This document shows positions 7,195-14,711 of a DNA stretch of 20,501 bases, one piece after another. The translations under genes were made by a program, and so were the position numbers. Under the pieces are notes generated by a model, which was not told the origin of the DNA, ran no database searches, and saw only the letters and a program-made list of their open reading frames with translations. The stretch covers positions 1 through 20,501 of the forward strand of contig CAZDVQ010000073.1 of NCBI GenBank assembly GCA_964508975.1. The letters run 5' to 3'. The stretch is from CAZDVQ01 sp964508975 (lineage in GTDB: Bacteria; Bacteroidota; Bacteroidia; Chitinophagales; Saprospiraceae). The stretch's first letter is position 1. Every line of letters begins with the position of its first letter.

Positions 7195-7359
7195 AGCGCT
7201 AGCGCTGTGCAGCGGTGGCGCATAGCGCCAGACCAAGCCGCCCATTGTAGAGCCGTATCTGGAAACTTCTGCCGTTGAAACGGGCGGCGAAGGGCCGAGC
7301 GAATAGCGAGCCGCGGAACATAGCGGCCCCGAGCCAAGCGAGGGGAAGCGCCCCAAAAA
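7195..7359 (-). repeat. Structured dispersed repeat, type 1 copy B
   Basis: Read on the minus strand, this element starts with a T run and GGGG-CGCTT-CCCC (7342-7354). It then carries CTCGCTATTCGCTC (7297-7310), a block shared with copies C and E, and further on TGGCGC-TAT-GCGCCA (7216-7230) and the self-complementary tandem AGCGCTAGCGCT (7195-7206). It fills the space between the convergent stops of the TPR gene and the small secreted-protein gene. The open frames in it are consequences of GC-rich palindromes. It may serve as a two-way transcription barrier. Confidence 0.75.
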
Positions 7360-7363
7360 CCTC

Positions 7364-7876
7364 TTATTTCATCTTGCTGGCCGATAGCACACACAAGCCT
7401 GGAAAAACTACCATGGCCAACAATACCGCTAGGCCAATGAGCCGACTATTATCCGCTTGCACCGGCTGCGGAGTCAGTTCCACGGCATTGATATATGCCG
7501 AGGTTTTAGGGGCTTTACCACGCTGTTTAGGTTTTGGATGCACCGGTTTTTGCTTTTCCTTTTTGCGTTTTTCCTTAACGGTTTCCTCGGTTTTAGTAGG
7601 CTGAGGCAATACCACGGGCGCGGCTGAAGTATCTACCGTTAAGCGTTTGGGTTGATCAATAGGCTTGCCCTGTCTGCCACTGTCTTGGATATAAGTCATC
7701 TTACCATCTCTGAATATGACATTTTCAGACGGCAAGCCAAAATTGCCCAAGGTAAAGTCGGTCAAATTGAAGGTATTGACCGTGCCGCTATGGCTCTTGT
7801 GGTAAATGTTCAGGGTTTGGGCCTGTAAGGCCATGCCCGAAAATAGACTTAAACAGAGGATGACTGTAATTTTCAT
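7364..7876 (-). CDS. Small secreted protein with basic Pro/Lys linker and C-terminal TM
   Basis: I place the start at the ATG at 7876, giving 170 residues that begin MKITVILCLSLFSGMALQAQ, a clear signal peptide with cleavage after about residue 20 (AQ/T). A longer open frame reaches 8050, but its extra 58 residues run through an AT-rich palindromic intergenic region and would bury the signal peptide. The mature protein has a short polar domain, a strongly basic Lys/Pro/Glu linker (about 94-122), and a single C-terminal hydrophobic segment (about 146-167) ending in SASKMK. It would be anchored in the inner membrane with most of the protein in the periplasm. I do not recognise the family. It lies directly beside repeat copy B and divergent from the DoxX-like gene. 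Confidence 0.7.
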   Translation of the reverse strand: MKITVILCLSLFSGMALQAQTLNIYHKSHSGTVNTFNLTDFTLGNFGLPSENVIFRDGKMTYIQDSGRQGKPIDQPKRLTVDTSAAPVVLPQPTKTEETVKEKRKKEKQKPVHPKPKQRGKAPKTSAYINAVELTPQPVQADNSRLIGLAVLLAMVVFPGLCVLSASKMK

Positions 7877-7935
7877 GGTATCTTTGTTTGTACGTAAGAG
7901 TATGTTTGGATTTTGGGTTTCGAGGGAAAAACAAG

Positions 7936-8022
7936 CTATTTTTTGATGAGGTTGCTTTAAAAAATGGGCGCATAGTGGGGCTACGTAACTATTTTTTAAA
8001 GCAAAAATCATCCGAAAAATAG
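7936..8022. repeat. AT-rich imperfect inverted repeat in a divergent intergenic region
   Basis: The arms at about 7936-7968 and 7988-8022 are imperfect reverse complements, each containing CTATTTTT, a GATGA-type block and GCTTTAAAAAAT. They flank a 20-bp non-palindromic centre. The structure sits between the divergent starts at 7876 and 8081 and could form a cruciform or serve as a regulatory dyad. Confidence 0.5.
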
Positions 8023-8032
8023 CTATTTTTCG
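8013..8032. promoter_or_regulatory. Perfect 20-bp palindrome upstream of the DoxX-like gene
   Basis: CGAAAAATAGCTATTTTTCG is exactly self-complementary. It partly overlaps the right arm of the larger inverted repeat and ends 48 bp before the proposed TTG start at 8081. A symmetrical AT-rich site of this size is a good candidate for a dimeric regulator, though a hairpin is also possible. Confidence 0.4.
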
Positions 8033-8080
8033 CCGGAAGCTAAAGTCCAAACATGCTCTAAGGTTAACGTCATAAATCTC

Positions 8081-9286
8081 TTGATAATTTTGCGACAGTT
8101 CAAAGATAAACTTTTTGCGGTATTTTTACTGGGGTATATTTTTATCATGCCCTCGCCCATGAAGGATGTGCCTATGCCCGGCGACCTGCTAGCACCCCTT
8201 TTGGCCCTGTGGAACCGCTGGCTGGGCGTGCAACTGCTGGGTTTATCACCTGCACAAGAGTACCATATTTTTTCTGATAGCCCCGGCACTTTTATATCGG
8301 TACTAAGCCTACTTGTATTTGCGCTTCTGATAGCGGGTATGTGGACCCTTATCTCCAAAAAAACGCCCGGCCCTGCATTGGTTTACTGGACACAGGCTGC
8401 CGCACGCTATTTCTTGGCCTGGCAAATGTTGCTCTACGGCCTGAGCAAAGTATTCAAGTGGCAGTTTTACTTGCCCGAACCCAACTTGCTGTTCACGCCC
8501 CTAGGTTACCTCGACAAAGATATCCTCTACTGGAGCGTGATGGGCGTATCAAGACCCTACGTGCTGTTCTTGGGCCTAGCCGAGCTTTTGGTGGCAACCC
8601 TACTCCTGTGGCGCCGCAGTACTGCTGCCGGAGCAGCCATTGGAATCGGTGTTTTACTGAATATCGTAGCCATTAATTGGTGCTTTGATATATCGGTCAA
8701 AGTGCATTCGGCCATGCTACTGCTCTTTGGCATATTCATAATACTACCATATTTGTCAAGGATTTATATCGCTTTTTTTAGTACGGCAGCTTTGCCAGCT
8801 TTGGTGTTTTGGGCACCCGATTGGTCTTTAAACCGTAAAACTTATGCCGCCGTAAAAGCTTTGTGCATTACTGCCATGTTGGGCATGAGCCTCTGGCCCT
8901 ATGTTCAGTCGGGCAATTTTAACGACGACCGTGCTGCAAGGCCTATACTACACGGGGCTTACACGGTAAAAGCCCAAATCCTAAACGGCGATACACTAGA
9001 TTTAAATATACAAGACCAAAGTGTGATACAACGAGTGTTTATGCACCGTTTCGGCTATTTCATCACGCAGTTGGCACACAACAGCACGATGCTAGATTAC
9101 GAGCTGAGCAGCATTTCGGGTAATACATTCCACTTGACCGACCCCCGCCAGGCCAACAAGCCATCTAGCCTCCGTTTTTACCAAACCGATGAAACCCATT
9201 ACCAACTTGAATGGATGAACGGTGTTGACACCACTTGGCTTGAACTGGAAAAAATCACGCTCGGGACTTTGTCTTTGATGCAGTAG
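8081..9286 (+). CDS. DoxX-like multipass membrane protein
   Basis: This protein has 401 residues if translation starts at TTG 8081. No in-frame ATG or GTG exists between the upstream stop near 7997 and this TTG, and starting at the later ATG (8147) would delete the first hydrophobic segment, so the TTG is preferred. Hydrophobic segments lie at about 11-24, 71-91, 105-125, 158-176, 186-201, 211-240 and 260-275. The stretch YGLSKVFKWQF (119-129) followed by PLGYL and a later small-residue TM matches the DoxX-family pattern seen in Bacteroidota. Residues about 281-401 form a predicted extracytoplasmic, beta-rich domain of unknown type. The 3' end overlaps the convergent gene by 32 bp. A role in respiration or redox homeostasis is sometimes suggested for DoxX proteins, but nothing here proves it. 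Confidence 0.7.
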   Translation: MIILRQFKDKLFAVFLLGYIFIMPSPMKDVPMPGDLLAPLLALWNRWLGVQLLGLSPAQEYHIFSDSPGTFISVLSLLVFALLIAGMWTLISKKTPGPALVYWTQAAARYFLAWQMLLYGLSKVFKWQFYLPEPNLLFTPLGYLDKDILYWSVMGVSRPYVLFLGLAELLVATLLLWRRSTAAGAAIGIGVLLNIVAINWCFDISVKVHSAMLLLFGIFIILPYLSRIYIAFFSTAALPALVFWAPDWSLNRKTYAAVKALCITAMLGMSLWPYVQSGNFNDDRAARPILHGAYTVKAQILNGDTLDLNIQDQSVIQRVFMHRFGYFITQLAHNSTMLDYELSSISGNTFHLTDPRQANKPSSLRFYQTDETHYQLEWMNGVDTTWLELEKITLGTLSLMQ

Positions 9287-10148
9287 GTACTGCCTTGTTT
9301 GGGTGGCGGCCAGCCCTAAGCCAGAGCAGCCAAGGCAGCAATACCAAAAGCGGCACGGCGATGTACAACAATATCTTAAACCTGTGCCAGGCCTGTTGCA
9401 TATAACTGCTATAGCCATCGGGTCTATACATCATAATGATGGGCTCATCGCTGCTGCGCAGCTGGTGCCGTGTACAAGCATCTTCAATGGCTAAGAGCGC
9501 ATGTTCCCTATCGTGTTTATTGCGGAGCAGTAATCCTCCAGGGGCTTGTAGGGTTTGCCCTGCCCAAGCAGGGTCTGGCACGCCAACGTATTGGTCGCCC
9601 GAGGCAACATCGCACAGCCAAACCTGCACCTCCCCTGATGAAGTACTTGATGATGAACGCAGGGGGAGCACCCGATGCGTTTCGGTTAAGCCCGTGCTAC
9701 CTCGCCGGCCCCTGTAATTTCTGGTGCTTTGCCCGGCTTGATTTTTATGGGCAACAGCGTCGTTGAAGGCGATGTACCCTAGTTTTCGCCAAGCATCTAC
9801 TTGGCTAATTTGTGCGGTGCTGTCTTGGCCATAGTGTTTCACGTAGAGGTACTCTTGGGCATTAAAGTAGTAGGCCACGGCCATGAGCAACCAAAAAAAG
9901 AAAGCTGGGAACAAAAACAGCGCTGTATCGGCGATATTTTCCTGGGCTTTATCGGCATTTTTAGGCTTTGCAGCAGTCAGTACACGACCGAATGCAATGG
10001 CCAAGGCAAAGGGTACGATAAAATAGCAAAGTACAACCCGCAGCAGGCTGGGCACGCTGTAATACAAGGCAAAACCAATCCAAGTACTGAGGCTAAACCA
10101 CAGCGCCGACAAGAGCAAGGCCAGTAAAACAATTATGGGGCGTGGCAT
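9255..10148 (-). CDS. Membrane protein of unknown function
   Basis: This 297-residue protein has two N-terminal hydrophobic segments (about 4-30 and 33-57), a third at about 76-95, and one near the C-terminus (about 259-277) followed by a basic tail. The central part (about 96-255) is hydrophilic with a Ser-rich patch (RSSSSTSSGEVQVW) and is likely extracytoplasmic. I do not recognise a family. The ATG at 10148 lies 2 bp after the stop of the large lipoprotein gene, so it is the last gene of a three-gene operon. Its last 32 bp overlap the 3' end of the convergent DoxX-like gene. Confidence 0.7.
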   Translation of the reverse strand: MPRPIIVLLALLLSALWFSLSTWIGFALYYSVPSLLRVVLCYFIVPFALAIAFGRVLTAAKPKNADKAQENIADTALFLFPAFFFWLLMAVAYYFNAQEYLYVKHYGQDSTAQISQVDAWRKLGYIAFNDAVAHKNQAGQSTRNYRGRRGSTGLTETHRVLPLRSSSSTSSGEVQVWLCDVASGDQYVGVPDPAWAGQTLQAPGGLLLRNKHDREHALLAIEDACTRHQLRSSDEPIIMMYRPDGYSSYMQQAWHRFKILLYIAVPLLVLLPWLLWLRAGRHPNKAVPTASKTKSRA

Positions 10149-10150
10149 AT

Positions 10151-12541
10151 TTACGACTTATCCCAGCGTGCCAAAAATTTCTCGATAGACATACAGTTAT
10201 CTATCAAGTCATCGGCCACGTCGGCGTGTTCCTTGCGGAGCTTGGTCAACATGGGGTTCACGTAGTTGTCAAGGTCGAAGGATTCGTATTTTTCGATGTT
10301 TTTCAACTCGAAAACATACAAGTCGTGGCGTTTCTGGCACTTGGCCAACATGCGGATACACATGGCCTTAAAGCCTTTGTCCTGGCTTAAGTCGGCCGCT
10401 TTTTGGTACCATTCCATGGCACGTTCCAAGCCCAGGTGATTTTTAGCATCATCTCGCAGTAATGATTCGCGGGTTTCCCAGTATGTTGACCAACTGTAAC
10501 GTGTTTGCATCCAAGAGTTACCCCAGGTGCTGATGTTGAAATGTGCGTTAGCGCATTGGAAGGCATAAAATGCTTTGTTCTTGGGCGCATTAGCGGCTTT
10601 GGCTTCCATGGCTATCAAGGCTTTTACAAAGCCTGGCTTGGTATATCTAACGGTATCGCCAGGGGTGCGGAGGTGCTCGCTGTAGAAATCAGCATAAAAG
10701 GGGTTGGCATCCAAGTAAGTATCATAGGCAAAAGGCGGCTCGTTCCAGTAATAAGCAGGGTTAGCATCGTAGGCTTTCAGGGCCTCGGCCAATTTATGTT
10801 CCCGTACCAAGATCGTACCGTGAAGGTCGTTCAAGCGGTACAAGTCCTCAACTGCTTTATCGGTGATGAAGCCTTCGAAAGCCGTTTTGTTTGACTTGTT
10901 GACCAAGGCAATAAGTTTAGCCATATCCTCAGAGTTGGCCAAGCGGTCGAGATAATAGAAGTACGAGCCGTCGGCGTGCATCAAGCCTTGTGTGCGGCTG
11001 ATGAGTAGGCCTGCTTTCGCAATATCGCCTATTGCCTCGTAACGGTAAGCCAAGGCCAATAGCATTTGGTCTTGCAAGCTCATTTGATTGCCGTAGTCAC
11101 CATCTTCGTTGTAGTTGTAGTAGTCAAACTTAGTGGCGGGACGGGTATTTTGGTCGGCCCTAAACTTAGATATAGCCGCATAAAGTTCTTGTTCAAAGGC
11201 AGCATCTACAGGGCGTTGACTGTTGAACATCACCATGATTTTGGTGGTATTAACCTGGCGAGCCAATGCGGGCCTCAGGTTTTTATCGCTTTCAATTTCG
11301 GCGATGGTACTGTTGGCCTTGGCAAAGTCCTCGCTGATGGCAAACAGGTGGGCTTTGGCTGCCTTCCACAGTAATGGATCGGCAATTTTACCCTCTTGGA
11401 GGGCTTTATCTATGAAAATGACCAAGGTTTTAAGGTAATCAACATCCTTGCTTTTATTTTCTGTTTCCGCTTCTTCATCGCTCCACCAGAATTGTTCTGA
11501 TGCAGCGCCATAGCCCGTTAGCTTGGGCGATAGAATCCAGTCTTCCAGTTTGTTGACCTCCCGAAGTAGCAAAATTTCCAGTGCAGGTAATTTTCCATCC
11601 AAGTTGTATACTTGTTGCATTTGGCTTAGTGCGCGACCTGGGTTTTTAAAGGCTGCGATTGATGCCAAACGTGCTTTTTCAGTTTCGGTGGTGCAGAACT
11701 TCAACGAGGCTTCCATGTTCTCGCCTTCAAAGCCCAGGAATGCCCTTAAGCGTTTGGCGGGAGCTTGGTCAAACACTTGCGCAAACATATAATCGGCCTC
11801 AGCACCTTTTTTCAAGTTCCATAAGGCTGTGCCCACGTGTACCATAGCCCAGTAGCGGATATTACTCTCCACTTTCGATGGTTTGATGTACTTGGTGTAA
11901 TAATCCACGCAGGCTTTCCAGTTGCCTTGGTAGCGTGTAATCACCACCAGTTGGTACGCATAACGGAATTTAATAAACTCATCCTTGGTTTTTTCAAAAG
12001 CGGCCAAGGCTTGCTTTTCCAAGCTTTTCAAATCGCCCATGCTTTGCTCGTCTTCTTCCAACCACCAGGCATTCTGCGGGTTCAGCTCGTATTCCGCACG
12101 CCGGGCAAAGATGAAGTAGCGCAGTGCTTCAGGGTATGATTTCTTGAGGGCCGACAAGATGGCCTCGTCTTCTCCAATTTCAGAGGGCTCCAAGAAAGTG
12201 AGCTTATTTTTATCGTAATCAAAACTTTCGAAGCCGAAGCCGCTGTACAAAACCGATTCGATGTCGCTTACCGAGAACTTGTTGCCCAGGTATTTACGCC
12301 ATTCTTCCAGGTTTTGGTCAAGCCCGTAGCGGTACATTTCGTACTCGCCATCGTTCAAGAATTTAACGCTAAAGTACAAGGGCTGGTAAGCCTTAACCTG
12401 TGCGGTGTTAGGGTCGAACAAGGAGATGCGGTACTCATCGCCCATGGGGCCCCAGGCACATGCCGAGATGATGCCCCAGGTACAAATCGCCAAGATGCTT
12501 GCACTAGCGAAAGCTATCGAAAATTTCAATAATGTTTTCAT
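10151..12541 (-). CDS. Large helical-repeat (TPR-like) lipoprotein, unknown function
   Basis: This 796-residue protein has an N-terminal hydrophobic signal (about 4-27) ending in the lipobox ISAC (C28), so it is probably a lipoprotein. The rest is mostly amphipathic helices of the alpha-solenoid or TPR kind, for example LVVITRYQGNWKACVDYYTK and WAMVHVGTALWNLKKGAEAD (about 215-260), and later LALAYRYEAIGDIAKAGLL and MEWYQKAADLSQDKGFKAM. No catalytic motif is visible. It resembles an uncharacterised Bacteroidota family that I recognise only by its general look. The first 38 bp of the gene overlap the end of the upstream lipoprotein gene, and its stop is 2 bp from the downstream membrane-protein gene. 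This tight packing suggests the three proteins act together at the envelope. Confidence 0.75.
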   Translation of the reverse strand: MKTLLKFSIAFASASILAICTWGIISACAWGPMGDEYRISLFDPNTAQVKAYQPLYFSVKFLNDGEYEMYRYGLDQNLEEWRKYLGNKFSVSDIESVLYSGFGFESFDYDKNKLTFLEPSEIGEDEAILSALKKSYPEALRYFIFARRAEYELNPQNAWWLEEDEQSMGDLKSLEKQALAAFEKTKDEFIKFRYAYQLVVITRYQGNWKACVDYYTKYIKPSKVESNIRYWAMVHVGTALWNLKKGAEADYMFAQVFDQAPAKRLRAFLGFEGENMEASLKFCTTETEKARLASIAAFKNPGRALSQMQQVYNLDGKLPALEILLLREVNKLEDWILSPKLTGYGAASEQFWWSDEEAETENKSKDVDYLKTLVIFIDKALQEGKIADPLLWKAAKAHLFAISEDFAKANSTIAEIESDKNLRPALARQVNTTKIMVMFNSQRPVDAAFEQELYAAISKFRADQNTRPATKFDYYNYNEDGDYGNQMSLQDQMLLALAYRYEAIGDIAKAGLLISRTQGLMHADGSYFYYLDRLANSEDMAKLIALVNKSNKTAFEGFITDKAVEDLYRLNDLHGTILVREHKLAEALKAYDANPAYYWNEPPFAYDTYLDANPFYADFYSEHLRTPGDTVRYTKPGFVKALIAMEAKAANAPKNKAFYAFQCANAHFNISTWGNSWMQTRYSWSTYWETRESLLRDDAKNHLGLERAMEWYQKAADLSQDKGFKAMCIRMLAKCQKRHDLYVFELKNIEKYESFDLDNYVNPMLTKLRKEHADVADDLIDNCMSIEKFLARWDKS

Positions 12542-13547
12542 GTTGTATTCTCTGAATTACTTTTGGATTCCAGTCAAAAAAGCTCACCCGCATACTATCG
12601 GCGTTCAAGGCTTGCCGGCAAAGCACCGATGCTTCGCGCAGGTTTGTAATGCCCACGTCCTCCACGCGCAGTATGTCGCCAGGCCTTACAAAGGTATTGA
12701 ACAAAACGGTATCTTTGGTTGCTTTGAAAATATTGTTTTTCAGCGGCTCAAAAACGCCGGTTTCGCGCACGGCTTGTAAACCCATGCCTTGCACTAGGCC
12801 CATGAACTTACCCCGTCTGAACAGCACCGACCATTCAAAACTGGGCAGCGCCAAGTCAATTGGCAAAGGGTAAGGCTCCGTTCGTTTGAGGTACTGGCTG
12901 CCAATGGCATTATCGATAATAGAGTTGTTGACCTCTATATTTTTAGGGCTATCCATGCTGTAATACATCAGCAGGGCACGGTCGGCGGGCGGCACACCGG
13001 CTTGTTTGCTGTGTTTGTACTGGTACAGGCGCACCGTTACCGACAGCTTGGTTTGTGGCTCAAGTTGTTGTTTAAAGCTTTTCAAAAAATCGAAATAAGC
13101 ATCTCGGCTTTTGTTGGTCCAGTCGCAATCCAGCTGTATTTCGGCAGGGGTTTGGGTGTAGCCACCGTCCTCCAGTTGTCGTTTAATGCGTTTGTATACT
13201 TGCTGGGCCAGGGTATCGCGTTGGGCTTTATCCAGCGTGCTAAACACTTGATTTACAATATACACGCAAGGAATAGGCTCCACCCAGTTGGGCAAACGCT
13301 CTTTCCATTGCACATCAGATACCGGGATGGCCGTGCTACCCGCTTCAAGCCGCACATCGAACATGTGGATATACAGGGTTTTCACCCCGAGCTTAGCCAG
13401 TTGGGCCGAGTCTTCCTGGCCTAGGTCAAAACTCGATTTCCAATGGTAAAAACTAGGGCTGATATGCCTGTCGGGGCGGGTGCAATGTTGTAGCAGCACG
13501 CTACTGAGCAAGATAAAGGCTAGCCGTAAGGTTTTAAGCTGTTGCAT
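12504..13547 (-). CDS. Lipoprotein, possible TIM-barrel protein, unknown function
   Basis: I take the ATG at 13547 (347 residues, MQQLKTLRLAFILLSSVLLQHC) because it starts a lipoprotein-type signal with Cys22. A longer open frame to 13655 would add 36 polar residues ahead of the signal and run toward repeat C. The His before Cys22 makes the lipobox imperfect. The blocks TLYIHMFDVR, EIQLDCDWT, LSVTVRLYQYK, ALLMYYSMDSP and DLALPSFEWSVLFRR are alternating strand motifs that suggest a TIM barrel related to glycoside-hydrolase-like folds. The acidic DCDW strand could carry active-site residues, but no specific enzyme family can be named. It is the first gene of the operon and overlaps the next gene by 38 bp. 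Confidence 0.75.
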   Translation of the reverse strand: MQQLKTLRLAFILLSSVLLQHCTRPDRHISPSFYHWKSSFDLGQEDSAQLAKLGVKTLYIHMFDVRLEAGSTAIPVSDVQWKERLPNWVEPIPCVYIVNQVFSTLDKAQRDTLAQQVYKRIKRQLEDGGYTQTPAEIQLDCDWTNKSRDAYFDFLKSFKQQLEPQTKLSVTVRLYQYKHSKQAGVPPADRALLMYYSMDSPKNIEVNNSIIDNAIGSQYLKRTEPYPLPIDLALPSFEWSVLFRRGKFMGLVQGMGLQAVRETGVFEPLKNNIFKATKDTVLFNTFVRPGDILRVEDVGITNLREASVLCRQALNADSMRVSFFDWNPKVIQRIQHENIIEIFDSFR

Positions 13548-13634
13548 AGGCACAAGATAAGGGAAATTGTCAAAACGCTCGTAATTGATACGATGCGCTT
13601 GTACCTTTTTTTGGTGTTCCAAATTATTTTTTTG

Positions 13635-13755
13635 TTTTTTTGGGGCCTCCGCCACTGCGTGGCGGCGCTACGCTGCGGGTTCGCTATTCGCTCATACCTT
13701 GGGGCATACGCCCCTGCGGTACGGCCTTCGGCCGCCCTCCGCATCGCTAGGCCAG
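13635..13755 (+). repeat. Structured dispersed repeat, type 1 copy C
   Basis: The element begins with seven Ts and GGGGC. It contains hairpins CGCCAC-TGC-GTGGCG (13650-13664), GGGGC-ATAC-GCCCC (13701-13714) and CGGCC-TTC-GGCCG (13722-13734), with the shared block GGTTCGCTATTCGCTC (13678-13693) between the first and second. The stems differ in sequence from those of copies A and E but pairing is kept. It lies upstream of the lipoprotein operon and points away from it. Confidence 0.75.
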
Positions 13756-13888
13756 ATGATAGTTATGAGTGCAGCGTGCAGAGCGGGTAATAGTCATCCT
13801 CACATCCCCATATCCTCACATCCCGAGGCTGCGCAGCAGCCGAGCAGACTGGCGTGCCTCTAACCTATAATTAGGAGACATCTTTGCT

Positions 13889-13965
13889 CCTGCCCAAAGG
13901 GCAGGCCATATCGGTAGCCGCGGGTTAAGCGAAGCGCAACCCGGGGAATAAAGCGCAACCCGGGG
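13889..13965 (+). repeat. Structured dispersed repeat, type 2 copy F
   Basis: This starts with the hairpin CCTGCCC-AAA-GGGCAGG (13889-13905), continues with the block TCGGTAGCC, then pairs CGGGTT (13921-13926) with AACCCG (13938-13943). The 15-mer AAGCGCAACCCGGGG is present twice, at 13932-13946 and 13951-13965, a 19-bp direct duplication. Copy G is an inverted relative about 0.5 kb away. Related sequence may continue to about 14037. Confidence 0.7.
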
Positions 13966-14085
13966 TTTAAGGCAACAAGCGAAAACCCGTGGCGGCAAGC
14001 CGCTTGGGTATGTACGATACAGGAATCGCCACGGAACGTGAGCCGTACCGAAATCCAGTCGAGCAATTCATTGTTCATCGTTATT

Positions 14086-14259
14086 TTGTGCCTCACCCCG
14101 CCGCTCTGCGGCGACCCTCTCCCCAGAAATGCTCGTAAACTCGCATGCGGAGAGGGTTCAGGCCGTGCTAGGCATGAAAGCCCCTCTCCACAACATGCTC
14201 AGCATGTGCCAGTGGAGAGGGGTGGCACGAGCGGCAGCTCGTGACGGGGTGAGGCACAA
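14086..14259. repeat. 174-bp nested palindromic element with 15-bp terminal inverted repeats
   Basis: The ends are perfect 15-bp inverted repeats (TTGTGCCTCACCCCG at 14086-14100 and its complement at 14245-14259). Inside are CGCCGC-TCT-GCGGCG (14099-14113), CCCTCTCC (14115-14122) pairing with GGAGAGGG (14149-14156), CCCCTCTCCAC (14181-14191) pairing with GTGGAGAGGGG (14212-14222) around ACATGC-TCA-GCATGT (14193-14207), and CACGAGC-GGCA-GCTCGTG (14226-14243). It has no open frame of interest. The form is that of a MITE-like or structured-RNA-like element. I see no clear target-site duplication. Confidence 0.85.
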
Positions 14260-14390
14260 TTTCCGCAGCGCCGGGGGAGACGCAAAAGAACTTAATTCCA
14301 ATTAAAATTTGTAAAAAAACTTGTACCCTTTGCGCGGCGAGGCAATGTAGAAAATCATTTTTAACGCTTACCGCTGCGCCAATGGCTTTT

Positions 14391-14460
14391 TGGGGACGCT
14401 GTTTACCCCGGGTTGCGCTACGCTGACCCGGGGCTACCGAACGGTCTGCCCTACGGGCAG
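14391..14460 (-). repeat. Structured dispersed repeat, type 2 copy G
   Basis: On the plus strand, CCCCGGGT (14406-14413) pairs with ACCCGGGG (14426-14433), and CTGCCC-TAC-GGGCAG lies at 14446-14460. The reverse complement follows the same order as copy F: CTGCCC hairpin, CGGTAGCC, then the CCGGGT stem with GCGCAACCCGGGG. Copies F and G therefore form an inverted pair bracketing the 174-bp palindromic element. Confidence 0.7.
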
Positions 14461-14595
14461 ATTACGGCCAATTTGTCTACGTTTGTACTGTCTTTTAAAA
14501 GATGTGCCCTAATCGTAGCCTACCGAAGCCTAGGGCGACAAGATAGGCGCGCGCCTACAATCCTTATACTTATCCATTAACTCATGTCCACCGTC

Positions 14596-14698
14596 GCGTT
14601 AGCTGCTTGGAGCGTGCCGCCACAGGCGGCAGTGCGTAGCACCGAGGCGAATAGCCGAGCGCGGAAAGGAGCGGCGACGCGCATGCGGCGCAACGCCC
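14596..14698 (-). repeat. Structured dispersed repeat, type 1 copy D
   Basis: This is the inverted relative of copy A. It shares GCGTTAGCTGCTT (14596-14608) and a near-identical stretch at its other end. Its hairpins are TGCCGCC-ACA-GGCGGCA (14615-14631) and GTGC-GTA-GCAC (14632-14642). The first stem is different from that in copy A but remains fully paired. It begins 13 bp beyond the hemW stop and could end that transcript. Confidence 0.8.
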
Positions 14699-14711
14699 AA
14701 ATCAACCTCAA

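Larger units (their letters stand above)
13548..14711. other. 1.16-kb gene-free tract packed with structured repeats
   Basis: No credible gene occurs between the lipoprotein gene start and the hemW stop. The tract contains type 1 repeat C (13635-13755), a short direct repeat CCTCACATCCC (near 13799 and 13816) followed by a GGCTGC-GCA-GCAGCC hairpin, type 2 repeats F and G, a 174-bp nested palindromic element (14086-14259), and type 1 repeat D (14596-14698). The spacers near 14265-14390 and 14461-14595 are more AT-rich and show nothing I can assign. I looked for tRNA and structured RNA signatures and saw none. Confidence 0.75.

Noticed and set aside
7153..7394. Open frames inside repeat copy B
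   Set aside because: They are made of GC-rich palindromic sequence, have low-complexity translation (Arg/Ala/Pro/Ser), and two overlap in different frames.
7877..8050. N-terminal extension of the small secreted protein to 8050
   Set aside because: The extra 58 residues run through an AT-rich inverted repeat and would place the clear signal peptide MKITVILCLSLFSG inside the protein. The ATG at 7876 is preferred.
8085..8092. TAATTTTG as a -7 promoter box for the DoxX-like gene
   Set aside because: It matches TAnnTTTG but lies inside the coding sequence if translation starts at TTG 8081. Using it would remove the first hydrophobic segment, and no -33 box is in place.
13548..13655. N-terminal extension of the lipoprotein to 13655
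   Set aside because: It adds 36 polar residues before a lipoprotein signal and runs toward repeat C. The ATG at 13547 gives a normal signal.
13520..14244. Several open frames of 60-92 codons in the repeat tract
   Set aside because: All are composed of repeat sequence on both strands in several frames, with no start context or family resemblance.
13860..14600. Structured RNA gene (tRNA, tmRNA, RNase P or SRP RNA) in the long intergenic tract
   Set aside because: The stems belong to repeat families, and I saw no tRNA-like T-loop or conserved core motifs of these RNAs.
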